Assembly (NCBI GenBank): GCA_026713305.1
Contig: JAPOOS010000077.1
Span: forward strand, 1-45,383
DNA: 45,383 nt
Direction of reading: 5' to 3'
Source of the DNA: Paracoccaceae bacterium
Lineage (GTDB): Bacteria > Pseudomonadota > Alphaproteobacteria > Rhodobacterales > Rhodobacteraceae
Made by a program: the position numbers and the translations under genes. The notes below the pieces were generated by a model, which saw nothing but the letters and a program-made list of their open reading frames with translations, ran no database searches and was not told the DNA's origin. Below are positions 29,636 to 39,298 of this stretch, in pieces. Position 1 is the stretch's first letter; each line of letters starts with the position of its first letter.

Positions 29636-29695
29636 GGCGTAAAGCGCGAACAGGCGCCACATGATGGGGCAATGGCGCAAGTTGTTGAACAGGCG

Positions 29696-29770
29696 GGGTG
29701 ATTAGCTCAGTGGTAGAGCGCTTCGTTCACACCGAAGAGGTCGGGAGTTCGAACCTCTCATCACCCACCA
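29696..29770 (+). tRNA. tRNA-Val (anticodon CAC)
   Basis: GGGTGAT/ATCACCC acceptor stem, CTTCG-TTCACAC-CGAAG anticodon arm, GGTTCGAA-type T arm (GAGTTCGAACCTC), encoded CCA. Confidence 0.95.
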
Positions 29771-29941
29771 TTTCCCTGTTCGATTGCCGGTCCCGACGCT
29801 GCAACGGCAGACGCCCGGTTTCGGGAGAAGTTCGAAGCGGCCCGTTGTTCCTGGCATGCAGCTGAAAGTCGGCCATGGGATGAAACGGGAATTGCCAAGT
29901 CTCGCAATTGCTTGCCTTGGTTGTGGCGTTACGCCTTTAGG

Positions 29942-30016
29942 GGGTGATTAGCTCAGCGGTAGAGCACTTCGTTTACACCGAAGGGGTCGGGAGTTCGAGC
30001 CTCTCATCACCCACCA
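29942..30016 (+). tRNA. tRNA-Val (anticodon TAC)
   Basis: GGGTGAT/ATCACCC acceptor stem, CTTCG-TTTACAC-CGAAG anticodon arm, T arm GAGTTCGAGCCTC, encoded CCA. Five differences from the preceding tRNA-Val. Confidence 0.95.
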
Positions 30017-30029
30017 TTTTCCCTCGCGG

Positions 30030-30074
30030 CAGTTTGGACGGCTCCACGCCGAATGCAATCCTTTGTCCATGCCG
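30030..30074 (-). repeat. 45-bp near-identical copy of a segment of the ABC ATPase gene at 40369-40413
   Basis: CAGTTTGGACGGCTCCACGCCGAATGCAATCC[T/G]TTGTCCATGCCG occurs at both sites with one mismatch. The minus-strand reading is RHGQRIAFGVEPSKL in both. Confidence 0.9.
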
Positions 30075-30116
30075 TTCTGCTCGCCTTGGCGCGACATGCT
30101 GTCGCAAGCGACATTG

Positions 30117-32996
30117 CTACCCTTGCACGGACGGCTCGTTGCACAAGTGTCTGCACCATTCGCTCAAGTCGTCGCGGGTCTGCTGCGGCAAGCCCAGCAT
30201 GTCGCAGACATGGGCGTCCAGCTGCGACCGCACCGGGTCGTCGTTGGCGTGGACAATGCGCCTCAGCGGCCGTTCGCACAATGCGTCGAAACACTCGGCG
30301 CTGCGTTCGAGCTGTTCCTCGGACAGCGCGTCGAATCTCGGCGCCGGCATGCGCTTGACAGCGGTGATTTGCGTGGGCGCACGTCCTGGGTCGGTGCGCT
30401 GGCCACGCGTCCAATGAACGACAATTCCCGGCGTCGAATTGAACCAGAGTGCCGCCGCCTTCAGCACATTCGGATTGTCATGTCTCAGCGACACCCATGA
30501 TCTGCCGCCCATGGTTGGCCGGGCAGCGCTCGCGGCAACGAGCTTCTGCGTGTTCCAACGCAGATTGCGGGCATAGAACAGTGTGCTTGCGGTCTCTCGA
30601 ATTCGCGCAATGTCCTGGCCATCCCGTGGCGTTCCGCTATGCGTTGGGGTCACCAGCAGGCTGGTCTGGCTGGCGTGGTTGTGGGACCAAAGCATGCCGT
30701 CGAGGCCTGCCATCTGATTGTCGGGCAAGGCATCAACGACAAAGCTTCCGCGCGGGGATCTGCTGCCGCGGGGACAACCAATCAAGTCATGCGATGGTCC
30801 GACTTTGAAAAGTTCGCTGATTGTGGTCATCGGCACGGCGAACGCATGGGTGCGCCAGTCCTGAGCGAGCAGTCGGCCCTGAACAAGGTGTCTGGCGACC
30901 ATGCTAAGTGTGGCGCTTTGAACGCCCAGCGGAAACCATGGGTCTCCTCTACCCGTTTCCGCATGCCGAACTGCCGTTCCGACGCTTGCGTTGGCAAGAA
31001 TGACCGGCGTGGCCCGCGTGTCGTCGTCGACGCCTTCCAGTTCGCCAGCGGCTTGGGCGACCGCCCTGGCCAGCTCTCCTGCAATCCCGTTGCGCGTCGG
31101 CGCCACATTCAACGTCACGCAGCTCACAGGCTCCGCTGCAACCCCGTTGTCCGCCCTTCGTGTGGCGAACAGCATCATTTCGCTTATGCCCGTGTCCTCA
31201 GACTGCGGTCCGGCGTGGTGGTCTCCCCCGATCGTGACCGCCACTATGTCGGTGAAGCCGTTCTCGATCATGGCGCGGGTTTTGGCCCAGCTCTCGGCAA
31301 AGGCAGCCGTCAGCGGCAGCACGAAGCCGAGGCGTCCGTGGCAACGCAGCTTCTGGCAGGCCAACATCAGGAAGCTGGCTGCCATGCCGGCGGTCTTGTT
31401 GGCAGGTCTTCTCTTGACAAGGGCGCGCCACCGCTTCTGGAACTGCCGGCGCTGACAGTCATTCAGGCCGGCAATGTCGAACGCCGTCTGCCCGCCGCGG
31501 GTTCGGTTGTAGGGCGGGTTCATGAGAATCCAGTCGATGCTCTCGTCCTCGACCACGATCAGCTCATGCGGGGCTTCCTGGCCGGCGGCCCGACCGTGTC
31601 CCTCTCCGTACAGATTTGCGGTTTCGTTCGAGGCGAGATACTCTAGCGAGCCGGTGGTTGCCTGGCCAGCTTCCTGAACGGGGCGACCAACGTCGACCCA
31701 ACCGATGTTGGTATGGCCGTAGGGCTCTTGGTCGCCAAGTCCGGCCAGGGACGAGGCGGTCAGATGCGTGGCAAGCGGCGACACGTCAACGCCTACAATC
31801 CCCTGTTCCATGGCCATCCTGTGCATGGCGGCATCTGGACGCCCGCCATGTCGCCGACTCAAAGAGCCAATGCGGTGATAGCCGGCCAGAAGCAGCGAAC
31901 CCGTGCCGCAGGCGAGGTCCGCCAGCCGATGTCGTCCGTACAGGTCCCGCCTGCGCCATTCGGACGCCGGCAGGTCGACATCGCGGATGGCCAAGCGCGC
32001 AAGAAACTCGGCGGTTCCAGCCGTGGTGTAGAAGGCAGCCGCCTCCTTGCGGTCCTCGCTCAGCAGGGGAAACAGCTCAGCTCCAACATTGACATGCCGG
32101 CCGAGCCGGGCCGTGTCAAGTTCGCGGGCAGCGTCGTTCAGCAGTTCCATCACCGTCCGCATCTCGTATTCGTAGTTGCAAGCGATTTCGAGAGCCTGCA
32201 CGGCCGGCAGGAATATGGCGTTCCAGTTGACCTCCAGAATCCGTCGCCACTGCGTCAGGTACTCGGCGCTGACCGGCTGCAGCGCAGGCTCGAAATGAAT
32301 CGGACCCACATCGGCCACACCACTCCGATGCAGCTGGTGCTGCGCCATCAGCGCATTGAACCACATCAGCGTCACGACGCGCAGCCCGTCGATCACGCTG
32401 TGCTGCACCGTTGCGGCAATCTGCCGGCGCATGCGTTCCGGAATCGTGACGAAGTTGTTTGCCGCCTGCCGGATGCGAAGCGCAACCTGTTGTGTAAGAG
32501 AGTTGACGCGTTCGTCCGTCACGGCGGCAGCTGCAAGCAGGTCGGAAAGGTTGTCAAGCCGTGCCACGATGTGACCGCCGCCTTCGGGAAAGCGCTCAAA
32601 CCCGTCGCTGCGCCGCTGGAACAAGGCCATGCCAAAGGTCGTGCCTGCGCAAAGGGCCCGACTGGCCAGCGACTGTCGCAGGTTTCGAAACTCCTCCGGA
32701 ATGACGACGGCAATGGCGGCGTCAAAGGGGGCGTCAATGCGACGTGCAGTCTCTACCAGCGTCAGCTCAAGTCGGTCCTGCGCGTCCCTGTCGGCATCGC
32801 TGGCGACATAGGAACACTCGATTGCCACCGGCGGCGCAGTTGGCTCGGTGATGAGAACATCCAGCCTCAGCTGCCGGCCCGCTTCAAGCATGCCGATTAT
32901 CTCGGGGCGGCACACATGCTCGTCCCAATGCGGGTTTATGGAACGAAGCGCGTCGGCAAGCGCCCGGTTGAACGTGCCTTCAGCTTGAGTCTGCAT
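30117..32996 (-). CDS. Class I SAM-dependent N6-adenine DNA methyltransferase (large standalone; possibly type IIG-like)
   Basis: RLADLACGTGSLLLAGYHRI (motif I), DWILMNPPYNRTRGG (motif IV NPPY), GRLGFVLPLTAAFAESWAKTRAMIENGF. Start ATG 32996; ORF extends upstream to 33365 but the recognisable protein begins MQTQAEGTFNRALADALRSINPHWDEHVCRPEIIG. Confidence 0.87.
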   Translation of the reverse strand: MQTQAEGTFNRALADALRSINPHWDEHVCRPEIIGMLEAGRQLRLDVLITEPTAPPVAIECSYVASDADRDAQDRLELTLVETARRIDAPFDAAIAVVIPEEFRNLRQSLASRALCAGTTFGMALFQRRSDGFERFPEGGGHIVARLDNLSDLLAAAAVTDERVNSLTQQVALRIRQAANNFVTIPERMRRQIAATVQHSVIDGLRVVTLMWFNALMAQHQLHRSGVADVGPIHFEPALQPVSAEYLTQWRRILEVNWNAIFLPAVQALEIACNYEYEMRTVMELLNDAARELDTARLGRHVNVGAELFPLLSEDRKEAAAFYTTAGTAEFLARLAIRDVDLPASEWRRRDLYGRHRLADLACGTGSLLLAGYHRIGSLSRRHGGRPDAAMHRMAMEQGIVGVDVSPLATHLTASSLAGLGDQEPYGHTNIGWVDVGRPVQEAGQATTGSLEYLASNETANLYGEGHGRAAGQEAPHELIVVEDESIDWILMNPPYNRTRGGQTAFDIAGLNDCQRRQFQKRWRALVKRRPANKTAGMAASFLMLACQKLRCHGRLGFVLPLTAAFAESWAKTRAMIENGFTDIVAVTIGGDHHAGPQSEDTGISEMMLFATRRADNGVAAEPVSCVTLNVAPTRNGIAGELARAVAQAAGELEGVDDDTRATPVILANASVGTAVRHAETGRGDPWFPLGVQSATLSMVARHLVQGRLLAQDWRTHAFAVPMTTISELFKVGPSHDLIGCPRGSRSPRGSFVVDALPDNQMAGLDGMLWSHNHASQTSLLVTPTHSGTPRDGQDIARIRETASTLFYARNLRWNTQKLVAASAARPTMGGRSWVSLRHDNPNVLKAAALWFNSTPGIVVHWTRGQRTDPGRAPTQITAVKRMPAPRFDALSEEQLERSAECFDALCERPLRRIVHANDDPVRSQLDAHVCDMLGLPQQTRDDLSEWCRHLCNEPSVQG

Positions 32997-33041
32997 GATA
33001 AACTGTCCTGTCGTTCCGGATTGGACATCGGTTGTAGTGCG

Positions 33042-33078
33042 GGATCCCCATATATTGACATAGTGGCAATCAAAACAA
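33042..33078 (-). promoter_or_regulatory. Possible sigma70-like promoter for the methyltransferase gene
   Basis: AT-rich island in GC-rich sequence; minus strand reads TTGTTT - 18 nt - TATATG, about 50 bp upstream of ATG 32996. Confidence 0.3.
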
Positions 33079-33802
33079 AAAACAAAAACGCTGGCACGCA
33101 ATGGGAAGATCTGTGATGGGAAGCCAACCGTTGGTTTCGGGAACAGCAGATGCATTCGATTGGTCCTGCATTGGTCGCTGCGCGAGATGTGCCCCAACCA
33201 TCGATTGCGCTGTGACTGGTCCTCTCTTGCTGTCGTCAACTGCTCCCAACGAATGCAAGGCCGGCGCAGGACGGCAAGACAAGCTGGCAGGACATGGTCC
33301 CTTCCTGCCCAATCCGGCACAACGCAGTTCTTCGTCTCCTGATGAAACTGAACACATTCAGGCAATCCTGCTCAAGCGGGAGCGCTTGAACGACCTGACG
33401 GTTGGCCTCTGAAACAAAACCATTCGCGTGAACAAACGCGCATTTGGCGAATTGTGGGCCGAAGAAGGAGACGATGGAACAGCTCGATTGTTGCACCCAA
33501 AGCGCTGGATTGCTTGGACACCGACGACGCCCGGCAGGGAATTCGCCTTGGCGGGAGACGGGAGCGCGCAAAGGTTGCCCTCATGAATTGGCCGCTCGCT
33601 GACGACGACAGTGCAACCAAGGCCGATTGGCCGCCTTTGCAGCGCATCCGGGCCAGCCTGTTGCTCCCATTGTTTCGTCAGGTCATTCGACAATCAATGG
33701 ACATTGATGGCAAAATGGCATCATCAAGGGGCCTAACCCGACAATGCATTGTTGGTGGCCAAAATGCACTGTCCCAATCTGCGCGCAGAAGGAGACACTG
33801 AG

Positions 33803-35017
33803 ATGCTGTTCAGAGTCGAGATCGAAAACTTTTACTCATTTGGCACACAACAGGAAATTGACCTCCGTGTTCCGAAATCGGTTAGGGACGGATTGGGGCG
33901 CCTTTCGCCAACCTTTTCGGGTTCCAGTTACCGTGCTCCGAATGTGGTTGCCTTGTTGGGCCCGAATGCCGCGGGAAAGTCCACTGTGCTTCGCGCGATA
34001 GCTTTCGCTGCTTGGTTCGCAACCGAGAGTTTTGGGCACAGGTTCAACCGACCTCTTCCCTACATGAAATTCGGAAGCGTGGCACGAAATGCCGAACCAA
34101 CGCGATTGTCGTTCTCGTTCTCGGGGCCTGCCGACTTTCAAGACATGTCCAATGAGGGTCCCACATGCCCATACACATATGAACTCGTTCTTTCTCCAAG
34201 AGGCACCGAGCCGGACTCGGTCATTCGAGAAAAGCTCAGTTACCAGCCAGGAGGCTCGGGAAAGCCAACCACGATTGTCGAGCGCTTGGGCAGCAAACAG
34301 TTTAGGTCAGCAAGATTCTTCATGACTGTCCATCAAGACAGGGCGCTTAAGGAGGTGCTTCGCAGCAATGCGAGCGCAATCTGCACCTTGGCTCAACTCA
34401 ATCATGAAATCTCGGCGACGTTCGTCAAATGGATATCTTGCAATGCAACGAACATGTCAATTGATCGTACTGAGAATGACGAAGGCGGTGCAGTGCAGTG
34501 GTATGCTTCCAATATTGATGCATTCAGTCAACTTCAGCGTATCGTAAAGCGCATTGACCTAGGCATTGAACAAATTGAGCTTGATGTATCTTCATCGAAG
34601 CCTCAACTGCGGTTCCATCACCCCGGCCTTGACTGTGGGCTGCCACTTGAACTGGAAAGCCATGGGACTCGCCAGCTCATCAAATTGTTGCCGTTAATTC
34701 AAAGCGCTCTCAAGACCGGTGGCGTTGCTGTCATTGACGACATGGATTCGGTTGTTCATCCCATGCTGCTGCCTGAGATCATGCGTTGGTTTGGCGACGA
34801 AGAATTGAATCCTCGGGGCGCCCAGCTTTGGACAACCTGCCATGCAACAAGCCTTCTCATGGAGTTGACCATGGACGAAGTGATGTTCTGCAGCAAGAAC
34901 TCGAATGGTCAATCGACCGTCTTCAAACTGGCGGATGTGAAAGGAGTTCGGCGCACCAAGAACTTGTTCGGGAAGTACATGGGCGGTGAATATGGCGCTG
35001 TTCCGACTATTGGTTGA
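33803..35017 (+). CDS. AAA15-family ATPase (AbiLi/AriA-like)
   Basis: MLFRVEIENFYSFGTQQEIDL, VVALLGPNAAGKSTVLRAIAF (Walker A), GTRQLIKLLPLIQSALKTGGVAVIDDMDSVVHPMLLPEIMRWF (Walker B), QLWTTCHATSLL; RBS AAGGAGA before ATG. Confidence 0.88.
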   Translation: MLFRVEIENFYSFGTQQEIDLRVPKSVRDGLGRLSPTFSGSSYRAPNVVALLGPNAAGKSTVLRAIAFAAWFATESFGHRFNRPLPYMKFGSVARNAEPTRLSFSFSGPADFQDMSNEGPTCPYTYELVLSPRGTEPDSVIREKLSYQPGGSGKPTTIVERLGSKQFRSARFFMTVHQDRALKEVLRSNASAICTLAQLNHEISATFVKWISCNATNMSIDRTENDEGGAVQWYASNIDAFSQLQRIVKRIDLGIEQIELDVSSSKPQLRFHHPGLDCGLPLELESHGTRQLIKLLPLIQSALKTGGVAVIDDMDSVVHPMLLPEIMRWFGDEELNPRGAQLWTTCHATSLLMELTMDEVMFCSKNSNGQSTVFKLADVKGVRRTKNLFGKYMGGEYGAVPTIG

Positions 35018-35577
35018 TGGCCAATCAACGGCAAGTGTCGCAACGAGGACGCTCGTTCAATGGTTGTGAGGGCGCAAGCAAAATTGGCCATGTGACAATT
35101 CTGCGGAAGTTTGCTGAAGAAGGTCGGGCTGTTCATGTTGAGGGAAGGATTCTGGGAAAGACGGGTGACCCGTTGTCATTGGTGCAAAGGGCGATCAGTG
35201 CGGCGAAGCAATGAGCGCTCAAGCCAAGACATCCGCATGTCCAGCGATTTGTGATCCTCGACTCCGCATTGCTTGGCAGAAATTCCGATCTCGATGCAAG
35301 AATGTGGCAATTGCCCGCAAAGGCAGATTTACCCTGATCCGGCAACGTGTTTGCCTTGAGTCGGTTGCCCTGCGACACTTTGCCGGTGACGAGAATGATC
35401 ACCCCTCAACCAGCATGGGTGCGCTTCGACGTCTTGAGGCGGGTCTGGCCTGAGCACAGGAAGGGCAGCTCTGCACTTGACCTGTCCAAGCGCATGCAAC
35501 TTGCTGATGCTCGAAGAGCAGCAGCCAATCCGCCGAAATCCGATTTCGCCAAGTTGCTTGGGGAAGTGGGATTGTAG
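35017..35577 (+). pseudogene. Decayed RloB-like partner of the AAA15 ATPase
   Basis: ATG overlaps the ATPase stop (TGATG). Frame 1: CEGASKIGHVTILRKFAEEGRAVHVEGRILGKTGDPLSLVQRAISAAKQ, TGA 35212-35214, then FVILDSALLGRNSDLDARMW. Frame 3: ARKGRFTLIRQRVCLESVALRHFAGDENDHPSTSMGALRRL. Frame 1 again: LRRVWPEHRKGSSALDLSKRMQLADARRAAANPPKSDFAKLLGEVGL, stop at 35575-35577. Confidence 0.8.
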
Positions 35578-36605
35578 GATGGCAGAATCGACGGGCATTA
35601 CCTTGCCAATGCCTGGCAAGGAGCAACAGCGGCAGGTCGTGCCAATGAGGGACTGTTTGAAGAAGTCAGACTCTTCCACTGCAGTGAAATTGCCACCGGA
35701 CAGCTGAGCATGTGCCTTGGCGGGGCGGATCGAGAGCCCAGGCAACGATCGGTTCGCAATCATTGGCGTTGAAGCCGGCATTGCAGCGTCAGCTCTCCAG
35801 CCAGGAAATCGCACATGAGAGTCTGGTCCGTAATTTCTCTCCAATCCAAGAAGGAATGCACAATGGTCCAGTCTCTTCAAACAGCAGCGGCGACTGCAGT
35901 GGCCGGAATCTGAATGGCGGCGAAACTGAATCTTGAGCGGCCTTGGCGGACAGTTCCCCCATTCTGTCCAAGGTCTGTCTTGTCGCTCAAGGCAAATGAA
36001 AATGCGCCTATCCAGCGAGGGGATTTCTGAACGGCCCGAGCTCAGTGCCGTTCAGATGGCGGAATTCTGCCAAAGTGGCAGACCACCATCCCGCCAAAAT
36101 CATGGCCTTCCTCAGAGTTGTCCAATGTTGGATTCCTCCAAGCTGCGTTTCGAAGCATTCGCGAGGCGCTGTGTCCGAATGACGCTACACATGAATTGCA
36201 GGACAGTGTCCTTTGTTGCAACGCGCGGCGTGTCACATATGCGGCGCTTGGTGTTGCGCCAGCCGGTCTCCAATAAAGTGGAATGAAACAGCAGGGCGAG
36301 TGGAACGGAGACTTGCGAGATCCTGAGCCAAATCCTCCAAGTTCAAGACTTCGTCATTTGCCCAAGCGTGCCTCTTTTGGAACCTGGACGTGAGCCTCCC
36401 TCGAACTGAATGCTTGATCCAACGCCAATTGGCGCCATGCAGATCAAGAGCGCTGATCCGTGAATTCCCGCCTGGGTGCCGTTGCGGTCCGGTTCGTGCT
36501 CGCACCCGCGGCGTGCCATCCGTCAGCATGAAAGCCAAGCATCGGCGCAGAACTTGAAGGCCTGTCGGACACGCCCGCAAGGTGAAGTGTCGCGAGCTCC
36601 GTTGG

Positions 36606-37304
36606 TTAGAGCACACCAAACTCCTCGAAGACGTCCTCCAACATCCTTCCCGCCATCAAGGCTTCGACGGTCTTGTGTTCTGCCGCGAGCTTTTCCCGGC
36701 CTGCCGCAACCACCGCGTCTTCAAGTTCCCGAGGAATGACGATGCAACCGTCTGCGTCGCCGAACACGAGATCACCGGGAGATACAGGAACGCCGCCAAC
36801 TTCAACGGTTACATCGGTTTCAATCACCTTGCCTCGGCCATTGCTGTCGAGGGGAGCGATTCCCGCGGCAAAGACGGGGAATTTCAAGCTCCGAATGTGC
36901 AATATGTCTCGGACATAGCCGTCCATCAATGCACCGGATGCGCCCCGCGCAATTGAAGCTGTGCTAAGCAACCCGCCCCAAGGTGCGATCCGGCCGGTTC
37001 GGCCGCACGCCGCCACCGCAATTTCGCCTGGCCGCAAGCTGTCCACGAGACGGATTTCCAGTTCGTAGTGGTTTTCGTCGGAACCGGGCGGCGAGTAGAC
37101 ATCGGCGTACAGCATTGTTCTGGCGCGTCCCACCATCTTCAGGCTCTCGTCAAGCGGACGAATTCCGGCGGGAAGAGCAAGGCGCGTGTGTCCCAGGGAA
37201 TCAAGAACATCGGACACCAGTGACACAAAGAAGGAATCCCGCATCTCGGCAACGATTGGATCGGACTCTTCCTGTCCGCTCGCGGGCAAGGTTGATTTGG
37301 CCAT
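36606..37304 (-). CDS. RraA-like family protein (possible 4-hydroxy-4-methyl-2-oxoglutarate aldolase-type)
   Basis: SLVSDVLDSLGHTR, PGEIAVAACGRTGRIAPWGGLLSTASIARGASGALMDGYVRDI, FPVFAAGIAPLDSNGRGKV, VSPGDLVFGDADGCIVIPRE. Confidence 0.88.
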   Translation of the reverse strand: MAKSTLPASGQEESDPIVAEMRDSFFVSLVSDVLDSLGHTRLALPAGIRPLDESLKMVGRARTMLYADVYSPPGSDENHYELEIRLVDSLRPGEIAVAACGRTGRIAPWGGLLSTASIARGASGALMDGYVRDILHIRSLKFPVFAAGIAPLDSNGRGKVIETDVTVEVGGVPVSPGDLVFGDADGCIVIPRELEDAVVAAGREKLAAEHKTVEALMAGRMLEDVFEEFGVL

Positions 37305-37882
37305 GTTTCGAAGGTTCTCCTGTCGCTTGACATGCTTGCAGGAACAAAACCTCAAATGTTTTCGAGAGTCAACGCCACGGACAGTAGCATTGCAGTGACT
37401 TCCCGACGGATCGACCAAGCCAGAGGCGCCAAGGAGGAGCTGCAGGATCCCGCCTGTTGCAGAAATCTGCGAAATGCGCTCCTGCAAGTTCAATTCGCTT
37501 GTGGACCCACAACCAGCCAGGGGTTTCGCGACCGGCTGGCGGCAACCTTGCGTGCGGCCGGCCGCGATGTTGATCCCGGATGGAAAGACAGCGTTGGACG
37601 AGCGGCACACATGACCAACCTTGATCGGGAAGTGTGGATTGGAAGTCTGCCAGCCTTGGATGTAGCCTTCGAACGATGTGCGTGCGGGGCCTGTCGCCAC
37701 TTGCCGCTGCGGGGCAACCGCTATCCTGACCGGCCTTGGGCAAATGGTTGCCGGAAAGGGAGGCAGCCAGGAACGCAGTGTTGAACATGGCTGTACAATG
37801 CCGTGGAAGGCCATTAGGCCCCGCGTGGCGGAAACCTGCTTCCGGCTGGAGGCGCCCTGGACAGGCATGCAACCACGGGAGG

Positions 37883-39283
37883 ATGATCTTGAAGGAAAAG
37901 TTCCAAATTCAGCCATATGCCCTGAACGAGTTCCAGGGACGGATCGGAGTGGCGCGTGCCGAAATCAACCCGCCCGAAGGAATGTACGCCCGAACCTGGG
38001 GTTGCGCCAAACACGACATTGCGGATGGCTTGCACTCGCCGCTCTATGCCACCTGCATGGCAATGGCCCCTCGCGACGGCGGGCAGGAGGTTTTCCTGGT
38101 GACGCTCGACCTGATGGTTTGGCTGTCGAAGACTGACGAAGAGGGAATTCGACTGAAGCTGGAGAATGAATTCAATGTGCCGCCGGGGGCATTGATCGTG
38201 CACCTCTCCCACAGCCACGGCGCGCCCTTCACTGATCCTGCCCGGGCTTCCGCTCCTGGCGGCCACCTGATCGTTCCGTTTCGAAAAAAGATTGCTGCCG
38301 CCTGTCGCCAGGTGATGATGCAGGCGCTCAAGGGCATGAGGAAGGCGACGCTGACTTGGGCGGCCGGACGATGCGGACTGGCATATGATCGAGACCTGGT
38401 GATTCCTGAATCCGGCGAAATCGTTTGCGGCTTCAATCCGAGCAAGGTGGTTGACGACACGCTGACAGTGGGGCGTGTTGTCGACGAAGGCGGGAAAGTC
38501 CTTGGCACTCTGGTCAACTATGCTGCGCATCCCACTTCGCTTGGCGGTGGAAACCGCTTGATCTCGCCGGACTATGTCGGCGCCATGAGAAGCCTTGTCG
38601 AGCGGGAGACAGGCGGTGCGATTTGCACCTTCCTGCACGGGGCGGACGGCGACCTGACGCCGCGCCGCAGTTTCGAGGACGAAGTGGAGGCAGCCGACCA
38701 GAACGGGCGCGAACTCGGATATGCGGCGTTGTCTGTCCTTGCGGGGATGCTTCCGCCGGGACACCGCATGGAGTTTGCCGGACGCGAGGAATCCGGCGCC
38801 ACACTTGGCCGATGGAGGCTGGCGGCATGCCAGCCGGACAAGGCATTCGCATTCCTGCAACGGACAGTTGGTCTCAACATTGCCGAGCTGCCTTCGATTG
38901 CCGAATGCAGGAACGCGGCGGCAACCGCTTCGGACGGCTTTGAAAGGGAACGTGCCGAGCGCAGACTGGCAATTCGGGAGAAGCTCGGCGACGGGGATCG
39001 TTTTGAACTGCCAATCTATGCCTGGCGACTTGGTTCGTCGGTGATGGTGGGCGCCCCCGTTGAATTCTACAGCGACGTCCAGGTGGATCTTCGCGCCCGC
39101 TTTCCCGGCATCACCATTGCAGTGCTCGACGTCTGCAACGGCTTTCTGAACTATCTCCCGAGGGAAGCCGACTATGAACGAAACACCTATCCGGTGAAGA
39201 TTGCACTGTTTGCCCGCGGGAGCATGGAAAGGGCGCGCGACCGGATTGCCGAAGTGATTGCCGAACTCGCAGGCACACCGTGA
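37883..39283 (+). CDS. Neutral/alkaline non-lysosomal ceramidase N-terminal domain-like protein
   Basis: IGVARAEINPPEGMYARTWG, LIVHLSHSHGAPF, LVNYAAHPTSLGGGNRLISPDYVGAMR, CTFLHGADGDLTPRR, GAPVEFYSDVQVDLR. Confidence 0.82.
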   Translation: MILKEKFQIQPYALNEFQGRIGVARAEINPPEGMYARTWGCAKHDIADGLHSPLYATCMAMAPRDGGQEVFLVTLDLMVWLSKTDEEGIRLKLENEFNVPPGALIVHLSHSHGAPFTDPARASAPGGHLIVPFRKKIAAACRQVMMQALKGMRKATLTWAAGRCGLAYDRDLVIPESGEIVCGFNPSKVVDDTLTVGRVVDEGGKVLGTLVNYAAHPTSLGGGNRLISPDYVGAMRSLVERETGGAICTFLHGADGDLTPRRSFEDEVEAADQNGRELGYAALSVLAGMLPPGHRMEFAGREESGATLGRWRLAACQPDKAFAFLQRTVGLNIAELPSIAECRNAAATASDGFERERAERRLAIREKLGDGDRFELPIYAWRLGSSVMVGAPVEFYSDVQVDLRARFPGITIAVLDVCNGFLNYLPREADYERNTYPVKIALFARGSMERARDRIAEVIAELAGTP

Positions 39284-39298
39284 AGGTCCGCCACTGTC

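Noticed and set aside
29942-30016. tRNA-Val 3' end as a defined attB/attL site
   Set aside because: No second copy of the tRNA 3' end was spotted downstream in the window and no integrase is present, so island integration remains only an inference.
31713-33116. 467-aa plus-strand ORF opposite the methyltransferase
   Set aside because: Antisense shadow ORF with no recognisable domain; the minus-strand gene has NPPY and SAM-binding motifs.
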